Source: Aquificota bacterium (lineage in GTDB: Bacteria; Aquificota; Aquificia; Aquificales; Hydrogenothermaceae). From it: a stretch of DNA of 14,474 nt. The notes under the pieces were generated by a model, which saw nothing but the letters and a program-made list of their open reading frames with translations, was not told the DNA's origin and ran no database searches. The first letter of the stretch is position 1; each line of letters opens with the position of its first letter. This document shows, in pieces, positions 1-7,142 of this stretch. The stretch lies in assembly GCA_013153765.1 (NCBI GenBank), contig JAADDT010000027.1:1-14474 (forward strand). The letters are read 5' to 3'. A program made the position numbers and the translations under genes.

Positions 1-419
1 TCCTTTGTTTCTTCCGCTTTTTCTTCAGCCTTTTCCGTCAGAGCGGCAACCTTGTCCTTAGCCTCCTCAACCTTTTCCTCAACTTTTTCCTTTACTTCTT
101 CAGCCTTTTCCTTTACCTCTTCCACCTTCTCTTCAGCCTGCTCAACCTTTTCCTTCACCGCTTCTGCCGTTGACTGGGCTGTTGCTTCGGCTGTTGTTTT
201 TGCTTCCTCAGCTGTGGAGGTTGCTTCCTCTTTTACCTCCTGTGCTGTGGTTTTGGCTTCTTCGGTGGCGGTATGGACAGCCTCCTTATGCTCCTCCGTG
301 TGTGTGGCTGTCGCTTCCACCTTTTGGGTAGCCTCTTCTTTTGTGTGTGTTTCTTCCTTCTTGTTGCAACCTGCTACCGCAATAGATACAGCCAAGGCCG
401 CTACTGCAAGTTTCCTCAT
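1..419 (-). CDS. Lys/Glu-rich coiled-coil lipoprotein, C-terminus cut by window edge
   Basis: The reverse strand carries an open frame from ATG at 419 to the window edge (139 complete codons), preceded by a strong GGAGG about 7 bases upstream. The N-terminus is a classic lipoprotein signal: M-R-K, a short Ala/Val/Leu/Ile stretch, then the lipobox VAGC with C18 as the lipidated residue. The mature part has no hydrophobic segment. Residues about 25-85 are rich in Ala, Thr and Glu; from about 85 onward the chain becomes almost pure Glu/Lys/Val/Ala with back-to-back heptads (VEEVKEK, AEEVKEK), which predicts a long amphipathic helix or coiled coil. It follows tyrA after 54 bases, with a possible weak -10 (TATGAT, minus strand at 468-463) in that gap, so it may be partly independent. 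I do not recognise a specific family; LEA-like or apolipoprotein-like helical proteins are the nearest shape. Function unknown, envelope location likely. Confidence 0.85.
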   Translation of the reverse strand, partial: MRKLAVAALAVSIAVAGCNKKEETHTKEEATQKVEATATHTEEHKEAVHTATEEAKTTAQEVKEEATSTAEEAKTTAEATAQSTAEAVKEKVEQAEEKVEEVKEKAEEVKEKVEEKVEEAKDKVAALTEKAEEKAEETK

Positions 420-473
420 GCTGTTTCCTCCTTTTTTTATTATTTATTTATTAATTTACCATATCATACCATA

Positions 474-1340
474 CTACAGGGACAGTCTTTTATCCCTTAT
501 CTCGGACAGGAGCTCCACCAGTTTTTCCCCGTCCTCCTCCTGTATGTATTTTTTCAGCTTTTCCATAGAGTTTATGAAACTGTCTATGGTGTGCAGAACG
601 CTTTCCTTATTTTCAAGGAATATGTCCTTCCACACAACCGGCGAGCTTGCCGCAATTCTGGTAAAGTCCTTAAAGCCTGCTCCGGGATAAAGGAAAAGGT
701 CTATTCCCGTCTCCTTTGACAGCTCTATTAACGCATCAACCAGTGCAAAGGCAACCGCATGGGGAAGATGGGACACGCTGGCAAAAACAAAGTCGTGCAT
801 GTACGGGTCCATAACCTCAACCATTGAGCCAAGGTCAGTCCAGAACTTTTCAAGCCTTTTTGTTGCATCATCCTCCCTGTCAACGGTCAGTATCAGCTTT
901 TTTCCCTTGAAAAGACCATCAACAGCATTTTCAACCCCTTCCTTTTCTGTCCCGGCTATGGGATGGGCTCCCACAAACCTGTTTGGAAGGAAGAAGCTCT
1001 CCAGCTTTTCAACAAGCTCCCCCTTAACGCTTCCCACATCGGTTATTACAGTGTTTTCCTTCAGGAAAGGTTTGACCTGCCGGGCAACCTCCTGAAAGGT
1101 TTTAACAGGCGTGGCAAGGATAACAAGGTCTATCTCCTCCCACGGCACTTCCTTCAGGTCTGTAAAACCGGCATCTATCACACCCATTTCAAGGGCTGTC
1201 TTTACCCTATCCTCCGAAAGGTCAAACCCGTATATCTTTCCCCCATAGCCTTCCGATTTTAAGGAAAGGGCTATAGAGCCGCCTATAAGACCAAGTCCAA
1301 TAATAAGAACTCCCTTAAAACCGCCAAAGTCCTTTTCCAA
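474..1340 (-). CDS. tyrA: Prephenate dehydrogenase
   Basis: TyrA oxidatively decarboxylates prephenate to 4-hydroxyphenylpyruvate (or arogenate to tyrosine) with NAD(P)+, the committed step to tyrosine. The 288-residue protein opens with a Rossmann nucleotide-binding loop GLGLIGGS (residues 15-22), with D40 at the end of the second strand. The dimer/catalytic part carries the family motifs DVGSVK (101-106), GAHPIAG (124-130, H126 the likely catalytic histidine), SHLPHA (190-195) and FKDFTRIA (223-230, R228 the likely prephenate ligand). It ends without an ACT domain, so tyrosine control, if any, must act at the active site as in short thermophilic TyrA proteins. The start is TTG at 1340, with AAGGGGAG 5-8 bases upstream; no ATG lies closer to the Rossmann strand. 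It sits 20 bases after the universal stress gene and is co-oriented with the whole carA operon. NAD versus NADP preference cannot be settled by eye. Confidence 0.93.
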   Translation of the reverse strand: MEKDFGGFKGVLIIGLGLIGGSIALSLKSEGYGGKIYGFDLSEDRVKTALEMGVIDAGFTDLKEVPWEEIDLVILATPVKTFQEVARQVKPFLKENTVITDVGSVKGELVEKLESFFLPNRFVGAHPIAGTEKEGVENAVDGLFKGKKLILTVDREDDATKRLEKFWTDLGSMVEVMDPYMHDFVFASVSHLPHAVAFALVDALIELSKETGIDLFLYPGAGFKDFTRIAASSPVVWKDIFLENKESVLHTIDSFINSMEKLKKYIQEEDGEKLVELLSEIRDKRLSL

Positions 1341-1360
1341 CTTTCTCCCCTTGAGGCAGT

Positions 1361-2203
1361 TTATTTGACCAGCAGTACGGGAATAGGTGATTTGTTCATT
1401 ATAAACGATGTGGTACTGCCCAGTATAAGCTCCTTTATACGGCTTTCACCGTAAGCCCCCATAGTTATGAGCTGGAATTTGTCTTTGTTTTCCTTCAGGT
1501 ATTTTTCAAGCTCCTCGTCAGGGTAGCCGTACCTAAACTCAAGGTCGTACTCAAGCTGGAGGTAGCTGTCAAGCAGTTCCTTTATGTGTGCCTCCCTTTC
1601 CGGGGACTTTTCCTCAAGTACGGTTATCACATGTATCCTGTTTATTCCCAGCTCTTTTGCAAAGCCGTTAAGGAACTGGGCGGCGTGTATGGATTTTTCC
1701 CTGCCGTCAAAGGCAAGGAGTATGTTTTGTATCTCCCTGAACTCACCTGTGGTTATCATAACGGGACATTTGGATTTTCTGGCTACTGCTTCCGATGTTG
1801 AGCCTAAAAACAGCGGTGCAAACTTGTTGTGTATTCCTGTTTTCCCGACTATTAGTAAATCGTCAGGGTCAGCCATTTCAACAAGCTCGTTTGCCACTAT
1901 ACCGAAAAGCTGGACTATTGAGCAGTCAGCTCCCGCCTCCCTGCACTTTTTTATAAACTGGTCAAGGAGAGCCTTTCCCCTTTCGTCCAAAATTTCCTTA
2001 AGCTTTGGCGTTATGTCAGCATAAACGGAAAAACCGAGGGCACCTGCAAGGTCTTCTATGAACGGTGTTTCAAGCAGTCTTATATCAACAACGTGTATCC
2101 CTATAACCGGCTTTTTCATCTTTTTTGAAAAGTATATGCCGTAATCAGCCGCAACCCACGAGCTTTTTGAACCGTCTATCCCTACCAGTATTCTTTTAAC
2201 CAT
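1361..2203 (-). CDS. Two-domain universal stress protein (UspA family)
   Basis: Two tandem Usp domains, about residues 1-145 and 150-280. The first opens with a strand-loop VKRILVGIDGS and ends with G-K-T-G, ten residues, then GS; the second begins with QNILLAFDG and ends with G-A-Y-G, nine residues, then GST. These are G-2x-G-9/10x-G(S/T) patterns, the ATP-binding signature of UspFG/UspA-type proteins, so both halves probably bind nucleotide. I chose the internal ATG at 2203 (280 aa) over an upstream in-frame start at 2230, because the family begins right at the first strand and GGAAGGTG lies about 7 bases before this ATG. That start overlaps the end of the upstream CDF transporter gene by 8 bases, which suggests coupled translation. 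Usp proteins are cytoplasmic and help cells survive starvation or stress; the molecular target here is unknown. A link with the neighbouring metal transporter is possible but unproven. Confidence 0.9.
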   Translation of the reverse strand: MVKRILVGIDGSKSSWVAADYGIYFSKKMKKPVIGIHVVDIRLLETPFIEDLAGALGFSVYADITPKLKEILDERGKALLDQFIKKCREAGADCSIVQLFGIVANELVEMADPDDLLIVGKTGIHNKFAPLFLGSTSEAVARKSKCPVMITTGEFREIQNILLAFDGREKSIHAAQFLNGFAKELGINRIHVITVLEEKSPEREAHIKELLDSYLQLEYDLEFRYGYPDEELEKYLKENKDKFQLITMGAYGESRIKELILGSTTSFIMNKSPIPVLLVK

Positions 2204-3410
2204 CTTTTTCACCTTCCTGTTTTTTTGCAAAACTTTCGTAAGACTTTATAACCTCCTCCAAAGCTTCTGAAAACTTCTTCCTGTCCGTCTCCCATACCAT
2301 AACGCCGGCTTTTGCCAGCTTCCACCTTACGCCGAACTCCTCCGGATGGTGTGAGGAAACAACTATGTCTATGTTTATTTTTGACAGTATCTCTCCTATC
2401 TCCCTTTCGTCAGGCTCAACCTCAAGTGGCTTGTTTATCTGAACCTTTCCGTCTTTAGAAAGGTCAACAATAACTATTTTTGTAGCCGTTTTAAAATCCC
2501 TTATGTTGTCTTCATCATCAACAAGGAAAGCTATCCTCCAGCCTTCCTGCCTTACAGGTTCGTAATGGATAAAAACCGTGTCAACGTTCGGTATTTCCTC
2601 TTTTATCTTCCTTTCTATCTCGTCAACTATACGGTGGGTTTCCCTCAGGGAAAAGTTATGTAAAAGTAGCTCTATATCAAGGAACTTAAAACTGCCTGCC
2701 GCCCTTCCCCTGATACGCTTAATGTCAACAACCGCAGGATGGGAGTATATAATCCTCTTTATCTTTTCCATCTCTTCCCTATCAAGGGAGACGTCAAGTA
2801 AAACCTTCAGACCGGAGGTGAATATTTCCCAACCGCTGTGGAATATGAAAAGTGCCACTATACCTGCCGCATACTTATCCAGATTGTAGCCGAAATAGGT
2901 ACCTATCAGACCTACCATAACGATAAGGGAAGACAGGAAGTCAGCCCATATGTGCTGTGCGTCAGCCAAAAGGGCAGGAGAATTGAGTTTTTTTGCCGCC
3001 TTCAGCTCCAGCCTTGAGTAGATGAAGGTTGAGACCATAGCCACGAACATTACGGCTATCGCCAGCTCCGTATGTTTTATCTCCCTCTCACCTTCGGAAA
3101 AGAAAGCTTCCTTCAGTATTTCGTAAGCGGCAAAGAAAAGGAAAAAGGATATGAGAACGGAAGCCATATTTTCCAGCTTGTACAGACCGTAAGGGAACTC
3201 GGAGCTTTTCCTTGCCGCCAGCTTAACGCTGATAAGGGATATGACGGAGGCTATCAGGTCTGAAAACGAGTGGACAGCCTCAGCCATAAGGGCTAAAGAG
3301 CCTGTTATCAAGGCAACAACGAACTTAAGGATAGTAAGTGTGGTGTTCAGTATCAGTGAGCCTAAAGCCCATCTTTCCTTAAGTATCTGGTCTGAGGATT
3401 TTTCCGTCAT
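2196..3410 (-). CDS. CDF-family cation efflux transporter with C-terminal NifX-like domain
   Basis: A 404-residue inner-membrane transporter of the cation diffusion facilitator family, which exports Zn2+, Fe2+, Co2+ or related ions using the proton gradient. About six membrane segments occupy residues 15-205. The transport site is visible as H47-x3-D51 in TM2 and H153-x3-D157 in TM5, an HD/HD site typical of zinc-type CDFs, whereas E. coli FieF (YiiP) has DD/HD. Residues about 210-285 form the usual cytoplasmic dimerisation domain (HPAVVDIKRI ... VFIHYEP). CDF proteins normally stop here, at roughly 290-300 residues. This one continues with about 95 more residues (291-385) whose strand-helix pattern, including KIVIVDL, NIDIVVSS and AKAGVMVWETD, resembles the dinitrogenase iron-molybdenum cofactor family (NifX/NafY-like, PF02579). 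The start ATG overlaps the carA stop as ATGA. The metal specificity and the role of the extra domain are inferred, not shown. Confidence 0.92.
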   Translation of the reverse strand: MTEKSSDQILKERWALGSLILNTTLTILKFVVALITGSLALMAEAVHSFSDLIASVISLISVKLAARKSSEFPYGLYKLENMASVLISFFLFFAAYEILKEAFFSEGEREIKHTELAIAVMFVAMVSTFIYSRLELKAAKKLNSPALLADAQHIWADFLSSLIVMVGLIGTYFGYNLDKYAAGIVALFIFHSGWEIFTSGLKVLLDVSLDREEMEKIKRIIYSHPAVVDIKRIRGRAAGSFKFLDIELLLHNFSLRETHRIVDEIERKIKEEIPNVDTVFIHYEPVRQEGWRIAFLVDDEDNIRDFKTATKIVIVDLSKDGKVQINKPLEVEPDEREIGEILSKINIDIVVSSHHPEEFGVRWKLAKAGVMVWETDRKKFSEALEEVIKSYESFAKKQEGEKDG

Positions 3411-4540
3411 TTACCTTTTACTTCCCCTATCAGTCTTACAAACTGATCAAATATGTAGTGTGAATCGTGGGGTCCCGGTGATGCTTCCGGATGGTGCTGT
3501 ATGGAAAAAACGGGACGGTCTGTAAGTCTTATACCTTCCACCGTGTTATCGTTAAGGTTAATATGTGTTATTTCCACGTTTTGTGGAAGTGTGTCCGGGT
3601 CTGTTGCGTAGTTGTGGTTCTGGGCGGTTATCTCCACCTTCCCTGTCTTCAGGTTCTTAACAGGGTGGTTTCCACCGTGGTGGCCGAACTCAAGCTTGTA
3701 AGTCCTGCCTCCAACAGCCCACGAAAGTAGCTGGTGTCCAAGGCAGATGCCGAAAACAGGTATGTCCTGCTCCAGCAGTTTTTTTATCTGCTGTATCTGG
3801 AAGTGGAGTATTGCCGGGTCTCCCGGACCGTTTGAAAGGAATATGCCGTCCGGTTTAAACCGGATAATGTCTTCAGCCTTAACGTTGTGTGGAAAACAGG
3901 TAAGGTCAAGTCCCCTGTCAGCCATAAGCCTTAAGATATTCCTCTTTACGCCGTAATCTATAACCGCCACCCTGTATTTTTTTTCCTTCGGTCTGGTGTA
4001 GCCTTCAGGCCAACGCCAGCTACCTTCCTCCCATTTATAAACCTGCCTGTGGCTTACTTTAGAAACAAGGTCAAGCTCGGATATGTCCGGTATGGAGCGG
4101 GCTTTCCTTACCGCCTCCTGCGGGCTAACATCTCCCACACCTATGTATCCTTTCATCACACCGTACCTGCGTATTATACGGACAAGTGCCCTCGTATCTA
4201 TACCGTAAATCCCGATAACACCGTGTCTGTCAAGGTATTCCTGAAGTGTTCCCTTTGCCCGCCAGTTTGAGGCTATGGGAGAAAGGTCTTTTATCACAAA
4301 ACCGTTAACGTGTACCTTTTCCGACTCAACATCTTCGTCGTTTACGCCGTAATTACCTACCTGTGAAGGCGTCATAACAACTATTTGACCTTTATAGGAA
4401 GGGTCTGTAAGTATTTCCTGATAACCGGTCATTGAGGTGTTGAATATTACCTCTCCGCCGGTTTCTCTGTTTTCTTTACCTGAAAAAATGTAGCCGTAGA
4501 AAAAGTGGCCGTCCTCAAGAGCCAGTATCCCTTTTTCCAT
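3407..4540 (-). CDS. carA: Carbamoyl-phosphate synthase small subunit (glutaminase)
   Basis: CarA hydrolyses glutamine and channels ammonia to CarB, which makes carbamoyl phosphate for pyrimidine and arginine synthesis. The 377 residues match the normal family length. The N-terminal CarA domain runs over about 1-150 (for example VIFNTSMTGYQEILTDPSY). The class I glutamine amidotransferase domain runs from about 188 to 370, with the oxyanion strand NGPGDP (237-242), the nucleophile C266 in GICLGHQ, and H350 and E352 in the HHPEASPGP motif; the HHGGNHPV segment (287-294) is also typical. All triad residues are present. ATG at 4540 is preceded by AAGGGAG at a spacing of 5-6 bases. It is the first gene of the minus-strand operon, directly downstream of the divergent promoter region. 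carB is not in this window; in Aquifex the large subunit genes are also located away from carA (from memory). The operon order carA-CDF-usp-tyrA gives no obvious pathway logic. Confidence 0.97.
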   Translation of the reverse strand: MEKGILALEDGHFFYGYIFSGKENRETGGEVIFNTSMTGYQEILTDPSYKGQIVVMTPSQVGNYGVNDEDVESEKVHVNGFVIKDLSPIASNWRAKGTLQEYLDRHGVIGIYGIDTRALVRIIRRYGVMKGYIGVGDVSPQEAVRKARSIPDISELDLVSKVSHRQVYKWEEGSWRWPEGYTRPKEKKYRVAVIDYGVKRNILRLMADRGLDLTCFPHNVKAEDIIRFKPDGIFLSNGPGDPAILHFQIQQIKKLLEQDIPVFGICLGHQLLSWAVGGRTYKLEFGHHGGNHPVKNLKTGKVEITAQNHNYATDPDTLPQNVEITHINLNDNTVEGIRLTDRPVFSIQHHPEASPGPHDSHYIFDQFVRLIGEVKGK

Positions 4541-4564
4541 CTTTTCTCCCTTACGATTTTTTAT

Positions 4565-4573
4565 ATTTTATCA
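4565..4573 (-). promoter_or_regulatory. Candidate extended -10 promoter for the carA operon
   Basis: On the minus strand this reads TGATAAAAT, an extended -10 (TG, one base, then TAAAAT, five of six matches to TATAAT). Transcription would start near 4558, leaving an untranslated leader of about 18 bases that holds the carA ribosome binding site. No good -35 hexamer is seen, which an extended -10 can tolerate. The surrounding DNA is AT-rich, so chance occurrence is possible. Confidence 0.4.
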
Positions 4574-4608
4574 AATCTCCATTCCGGATAACCAGACCTA
4601 TATTGTTT

Positions 4609-4614
4609 TATAAT
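4609..4614 (+). promoter_or_regulatory. Candidate -10 promoter element for the ispE operon
   Basis: A perfect TATAAT lies 21-26 bases before the ispE start codon, so transcription would begin around 4620 and the leader would be only about 15 bases, just enough for the CAGGAGGGAG ribosome binding site. The region 16-18 bases upstream lacks a recognisable -35 hexamer. The position within a 94-base divergent intergenic region supports it; the weak -35 argues for caution. Confidence 0.45.
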
Positions 4615-4634
4615 AAACTTTTCAGGAGGGAGTT

Positions 4635-5456
4635 ATGGATATTTTAAAATCACCTGCCAAGGTAAATTTAGGTCTGTGGATAACCGGCAAAAGGGCTGAC
4701 GGCTACCACGAAATATTCACCATATTCCATACCCTATCCCTGCACGACAGGATATTCATAAAACCTTCCCACAGCTTCAAGGTAGAAACAACCTCCCCCC
4801 TCATACCGCAGGAGGAAAACATAGTCCACACCGTAGGGAAAAGGTTTGAGGAATGGACAGGTATAAAGCCTGAAGTGGAGATTTTCATTGAAAAAAACAT
4901 ACCTGTCGGCGGAGGGCTTGGAGGTGGTAGTTCAAACGCCGCAACAGTCCTTAAGTACCTGAACAAAATGTACGGTGAGCCTTTGTCCGAAGAAGACCTT
5001 TTCAGGTTTGCCTCAACTTTGGGAGCTGACGTTCCCTTTTTCCTTAAAGGGGGATACGCTATAGGCGAAGGTATCGGAGACAGGCTAACCTTCCTTGACA
5101 AAAGGCTAAAAAGGGAGATTTTTATAGTGTATCCAAACATCCCTGTAAATACCGCTGAAATTTACGGAAAAATCACCCCACAGATGTTGACAAAAAAGGA
5201 AGAACTAAATATAATAGTTAGTCTGCTGGAAGATGTTGAGAAGCTGATTGAGTACAGTGAGAATACGCTTGGGAAGGTTGTAGCCGAGTATTATCCGGAG
5301 GTAGGTGAGGTTATAAACACCCTCCGACATCTGGGCTACAGACCTATGGTCAGCGGTAGCGGTAGCAGTGTTTTTGCCTTTGGCGCACCTTCCGAGCAGT
5401 TAGCAACCGTTTGCCGTGTAAAAGGCTGGAAATTAATAAAAACTGCCCTTGAATAA
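4635..5456 (+). CDS. ispE: 4-diphosphocytidyl-2-C-methyl-D-erythritol kinase
   Basis: IspE phosphorylates CDP-methylerythritol with ATP in the MEP pathway, which supplies isoprenoid precursors. It is a GHMP-superfamily kinase of 273 residues, the usual length. Visible motifs are SPAKVNLGLWITGKRADGYH (6-25, with K9 the conserved active-site lysine), the glycine-rich ATP loop PVGGGLGGGSSNAA (90-103), GADVPFF (130-136, with D132 the likely catalytic aspartate) and the C-terminal GHMP loop SGSGSSVFAF near residue 250. ATG at 4635 has CAGGAGGGAG close upstream. It is the first gene of the plus-strand operon; a tRNA gene begins 4 bases after its stop codon and prs follows. The ispE - tRNA-Gln - prs - rplY - pth order is also known from several Proteobacteria, which supports the identification. 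Confidence 0.97.
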   Translation: MDILKSPAKVNLGLWITGKRADGYHEIFTIFHTLSLHDRIFIKPSHSFKVETTSPLIPQEENIVHTVGKRFEEWTGIKPEVEIFIEKNIPVGGGLGGGSSNAATVLKYLNKMYGEPLSEEDLFRFASTLGADVPFFLKGGYAIGEGIGDRLTFLDKRLKREIFIVYPNIPVNTAEIYGKITPQMLTKKEELNIIVSLLEDVEKLIEYSENTLGKVVAEYYPEVGEVINTLRHLGYRPMVSGSGSSVFAFGAPSEQLATVCRVKGWKLIKTALE

Positions 5457-5460
5457 AGCT

Positions 5461-5536
5461 TGGGGAGTAGTTCAGCTGGCAGAACACCGGTCTTTGGAAC
5501 CGGGTGTCGCAGGTTCGAGTCCTGCCTCCCCAGCCA
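5461..5536 (+). tRNA. tRNA-Gln (anticodon TTG), CCA encoded
   Basis: A 76-base cloverleaf folds perfectly. The acceptor stem is TGGGGAG (5461-5467) with CTCCCCA (5526-5532). The D stem is GTTC with GAAC. The anticodon stem is CCGGT with ACCGG, and its loop CTTTGGA gives the anticodon TTG at 5494-5496. The T arm is GCAGG-TTCGAGT-CCTGC. Discriminator G and an encoded CCA end follow (5533-5536). The U1-A72 acceptor start and the G discriminator are glutamine identity features. The gene starts 4 bases after the ispE stop and ends 35 bases before prs, so it is almost certainly cut out of a polycistronic transcript by RNase P and a 3' nuclease. No promoter or terminator of its own is visible. Confidence 0.98.
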
Positions 5537-5571
5537 TTATTTAAACCTGTCGGAGAGCTGGAGGTATTTTT

Positions 5572-6507
5572 TTGAGTAAGCATCTGAAACTGATCAGCGG
5601 AAACGCAAACCCGGAGTTTGCCGAAAGGGTGGCGGAATACCTGCACACGTCTTTGGTTGACACGCTTGTAGGAAGGTTTTCGGACGGGGAAATAAGAGTT
5701 CAGATAAAGGAAAACGTAAGGGGAGCTGACGTATTTGTAATACAGTCCCTATCCTCTCCGGTTAACGACAACATTATGGAGCTTCTCCTAATACTTGATG
5801 CTTTAAAACGCTCATCAACCCACAGGATAACCGCAGTAATACCGTATTACGCATACGCAAGGCAGGACAGGAAGGACAGACCGAGGGTACCCATATCAGC
5901 CAGACTGCTGGCAGACCTGATACAGAAAGCCGGAGCTGACAGAGTACTTACCGTTGACCTCCATTCAGCCCAGATACAGGGATTTTTTGACTGTCCCGTT
6001 GACAACCTTTTCGCACTGCCGGTAATACTTGAATACCTGAAAAAGAAAGACCTTCCAAACACGGTGGTCGTCTCTCCAGATGCGGGGGGCGTTGAAAGGG
6101 CAAGGATGCTTGCAAACAGGCTCGGTTCAAGCCTTGCAATAATCTACAAAAAAAGACCGGCACCTAACGTGGTTGAAACACTTGACGTGATAGGAGACAT
6201 AGAAGGCAAAAACGCCATAATAATTGACGACATTATAGATACTGCAGGCACGATAGTTGCGGCGGCAAACATGCTGAAAGAAAAGGGAGCAAACTCGGTA
6301 ATAGCCGCCTGTACCCACCCTGTTTTCTCCGGACCTGCTGTGGAAAGGCTGAAAAAATCGGAAATAGAAGAGGTAATCGTAACGGACACCATACCGGTAA
6401 AAGGGAAAGAGTTTGAAAAGCTTACCGTACTTTCCATCGCAGAGCTGGTAGGGGAAGCAATAAAAAGAATAAACATAGAAAGCTCAGTTAGTTCACTGTT
6501 TGTATAA
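5572..6507 (+). CDS. prs: Ribose-phosphate pyrophosphokinase (PRPP synthetase)
   Basis: Prs transfers pyrophosphate from ATP to ribose 5-phosphate, giving PRPP for purine, pyrimidine, NAD, histidine and tryptophan synthesis. The 311-residue length is typical of class I enzymes. Motifs in order: SGNANPEFAERVA near the N-terminus, RFSDGEIRVQI (35-45), the ATP/regulatory segment PYYAYARQDRK (91-101), TVDLHSAQIQGFF (127-139, with H131), the flexible catalytic loop YKKRP (192-196) and the PRPP-binding loop DDIIDTAGT (219-227). All key residues are intact. The start is TTG at 5572 with GGAGGT about 7 bases before it; the residues after it match the normal N-terminus of the family, so a later start is unlikely. 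It lies 35 bases after the tRNA-Gln gene and is followed by rplY after 19 bases. PRPP supply next to carA across the divergent promoter is suggestive but probably coincidental. Confidence 0.97.
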   Translation: MSKHLKLISGNANPEFAERVAEYLHTSLVDTLVGRFSDGEIRVQIKENVRGADVFVIQSLSSPVNDNIMELLLILDALKRSSTHRITAVIPYYAYARQDRKDRPRVPISARLLADLIQKAGADRVLTVDLHSAQIQGFFDCPVDNLFALPVILEYLKKKDLPNTVVVSPDAGGVERARMLANRLGSSLAIIYKKRPAPNVVETLDVIGDIEGKNAIIIDDIIDTAGTIVAAANMLKEKGANSVIAACTHPVFSGPAVERLKKSEIEEVIVTDTIPVKGKEFEKLTVLSIAELVGEAIKRINIESSVSSLFV

Positions 6508-6526
6508 GAAGGAGGTAGATACAAAA

Positions 6527-7138
6527 ATGATACAAAGGATTGAGTGGAAAGCCATACCAAGGACACCGGGCAAAAAAAGTGAGGTTAAAGAATACAGGCA
6601 AAAAGGCTACATACCGGTGGAGGTTTACGGCAAGGGCAGGGAAAACGGACATGCCTATATATACTGGAAAGACCTTGCTGACAGACCTGACGGAATGTTC
6701 CTTATAGACCTGAAGATAGAAGGTGAGGAAGAGCCGAGAGTTTGCGTGCTGAAAGACATCCAGTACAACTACCTTGGGGACAAGCCGATACACGTTGACC
6801 TTTACGAGGTTACCTTCGGCGTTGAGCTTGACGTTGAAGTTCCTATAGAGCTGGTAGGAAGACCTAAAGGACTTGAATACGGCGGAATACTGGAAAAACA
6901 CCTTCACACCCTTGTGGTCAGGACTGTGCCAAGGAAGATACCTGAGAAGATCATCGTTGACGTTTCAGACCTTGACATAGGAGACGTTTTACACGTTAGG
7001 GACATTACTCCCCCTGAAGGCGTTAAGATAATGACGCCGGGGGACGAGGTCGTTGCGGTTGTACTTGAGCCTGAAGCTGAAGAAACGACAGAGGAAACGC
7101 TGGAAGAGGCAATAGCCGAAACTGAAGAAACATCATAA
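6527..7138 (+). CDS. rplY: 50S ribosomal protein L25 (CTC/TL5 type, two domains)
   Basis: L25 binds 5S rRNA on the large ribosomal subunit. This 203-residue version is the long CTC/TL5 form: an N-terminal 5S-binding beta barrel (about 1-92, for example RQKGYIPVEVYGKG) and a second beta domain (about 93-185, with VPIELVGRPKG and VVAVVLEPEA), followed by an acidic Glu/Thr tail. An upstream in-frame TTG at 6500 would add nine residues but would place the strong AAGGAGG (6509-6515) inside the coding region, so ATG at 6527 is preferred; the SD-to-start spacing of 11 bases is on the long side. The gene lies between prs and pth, the standard partners of ctc in Firmicutes and of rplY in Proteobacteria. 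In Bacillus, Ctc is a general stress protein; nothing here shows stress control. Confidence 0.95.
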   Translation: MIQRIEWKAIPRTPGKKSEVKEYRQKGYIPVEVYGKGRENGHAYIYWKDLADRPDGMFLIDLKIEGEEEPRVCVLKDIQYNYLGDKPIHVDLYEVTFGVELDVEVPIELVGRPKGLEYGGILEKHLHTLVVRTVPRKIPEKIIVDVSDLDIGDVLHVRDITPPEGVKIMTPGDEVVAVVLEPEAEETTEETLEEAIAETEETS

Positions 7139-7142
7139 ATAG

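Noticed and set aside
52-690. 212-residue plus-strand ORF rich in Ser, Phe and Thr
   Set aside because: It is the antisense of the Lys/Glu-rich lipoprotein repeats and the end of tyrA; low complexity, no ribosome binding site, and the lipoprotein has a lipobox and a strong SD.
2204-2230. Upstream start for the universal stress protein
   Set aside because: The Usp domain begins at the later ATG (2203), which has its own GGAAGGTG; the extra nine residues are only Lys/Arg-rich read-back into the CDF gene.
5350-5646. 98-residue minus-strand ORF containing GGRTRTCDTRFQRPVF
   Set aside because: It is the antisense reading of the tRNA-Gln gene, a well-known type of false protein prediction; it also overlaps ispE and prs.
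6500-6526. Upstream TTG start for rplY
   Set aside because: It would put the AAGGAGG ribosome binding site inside the coding sequence and overlap prs; ATG at 6527 fits the family N-terminus.
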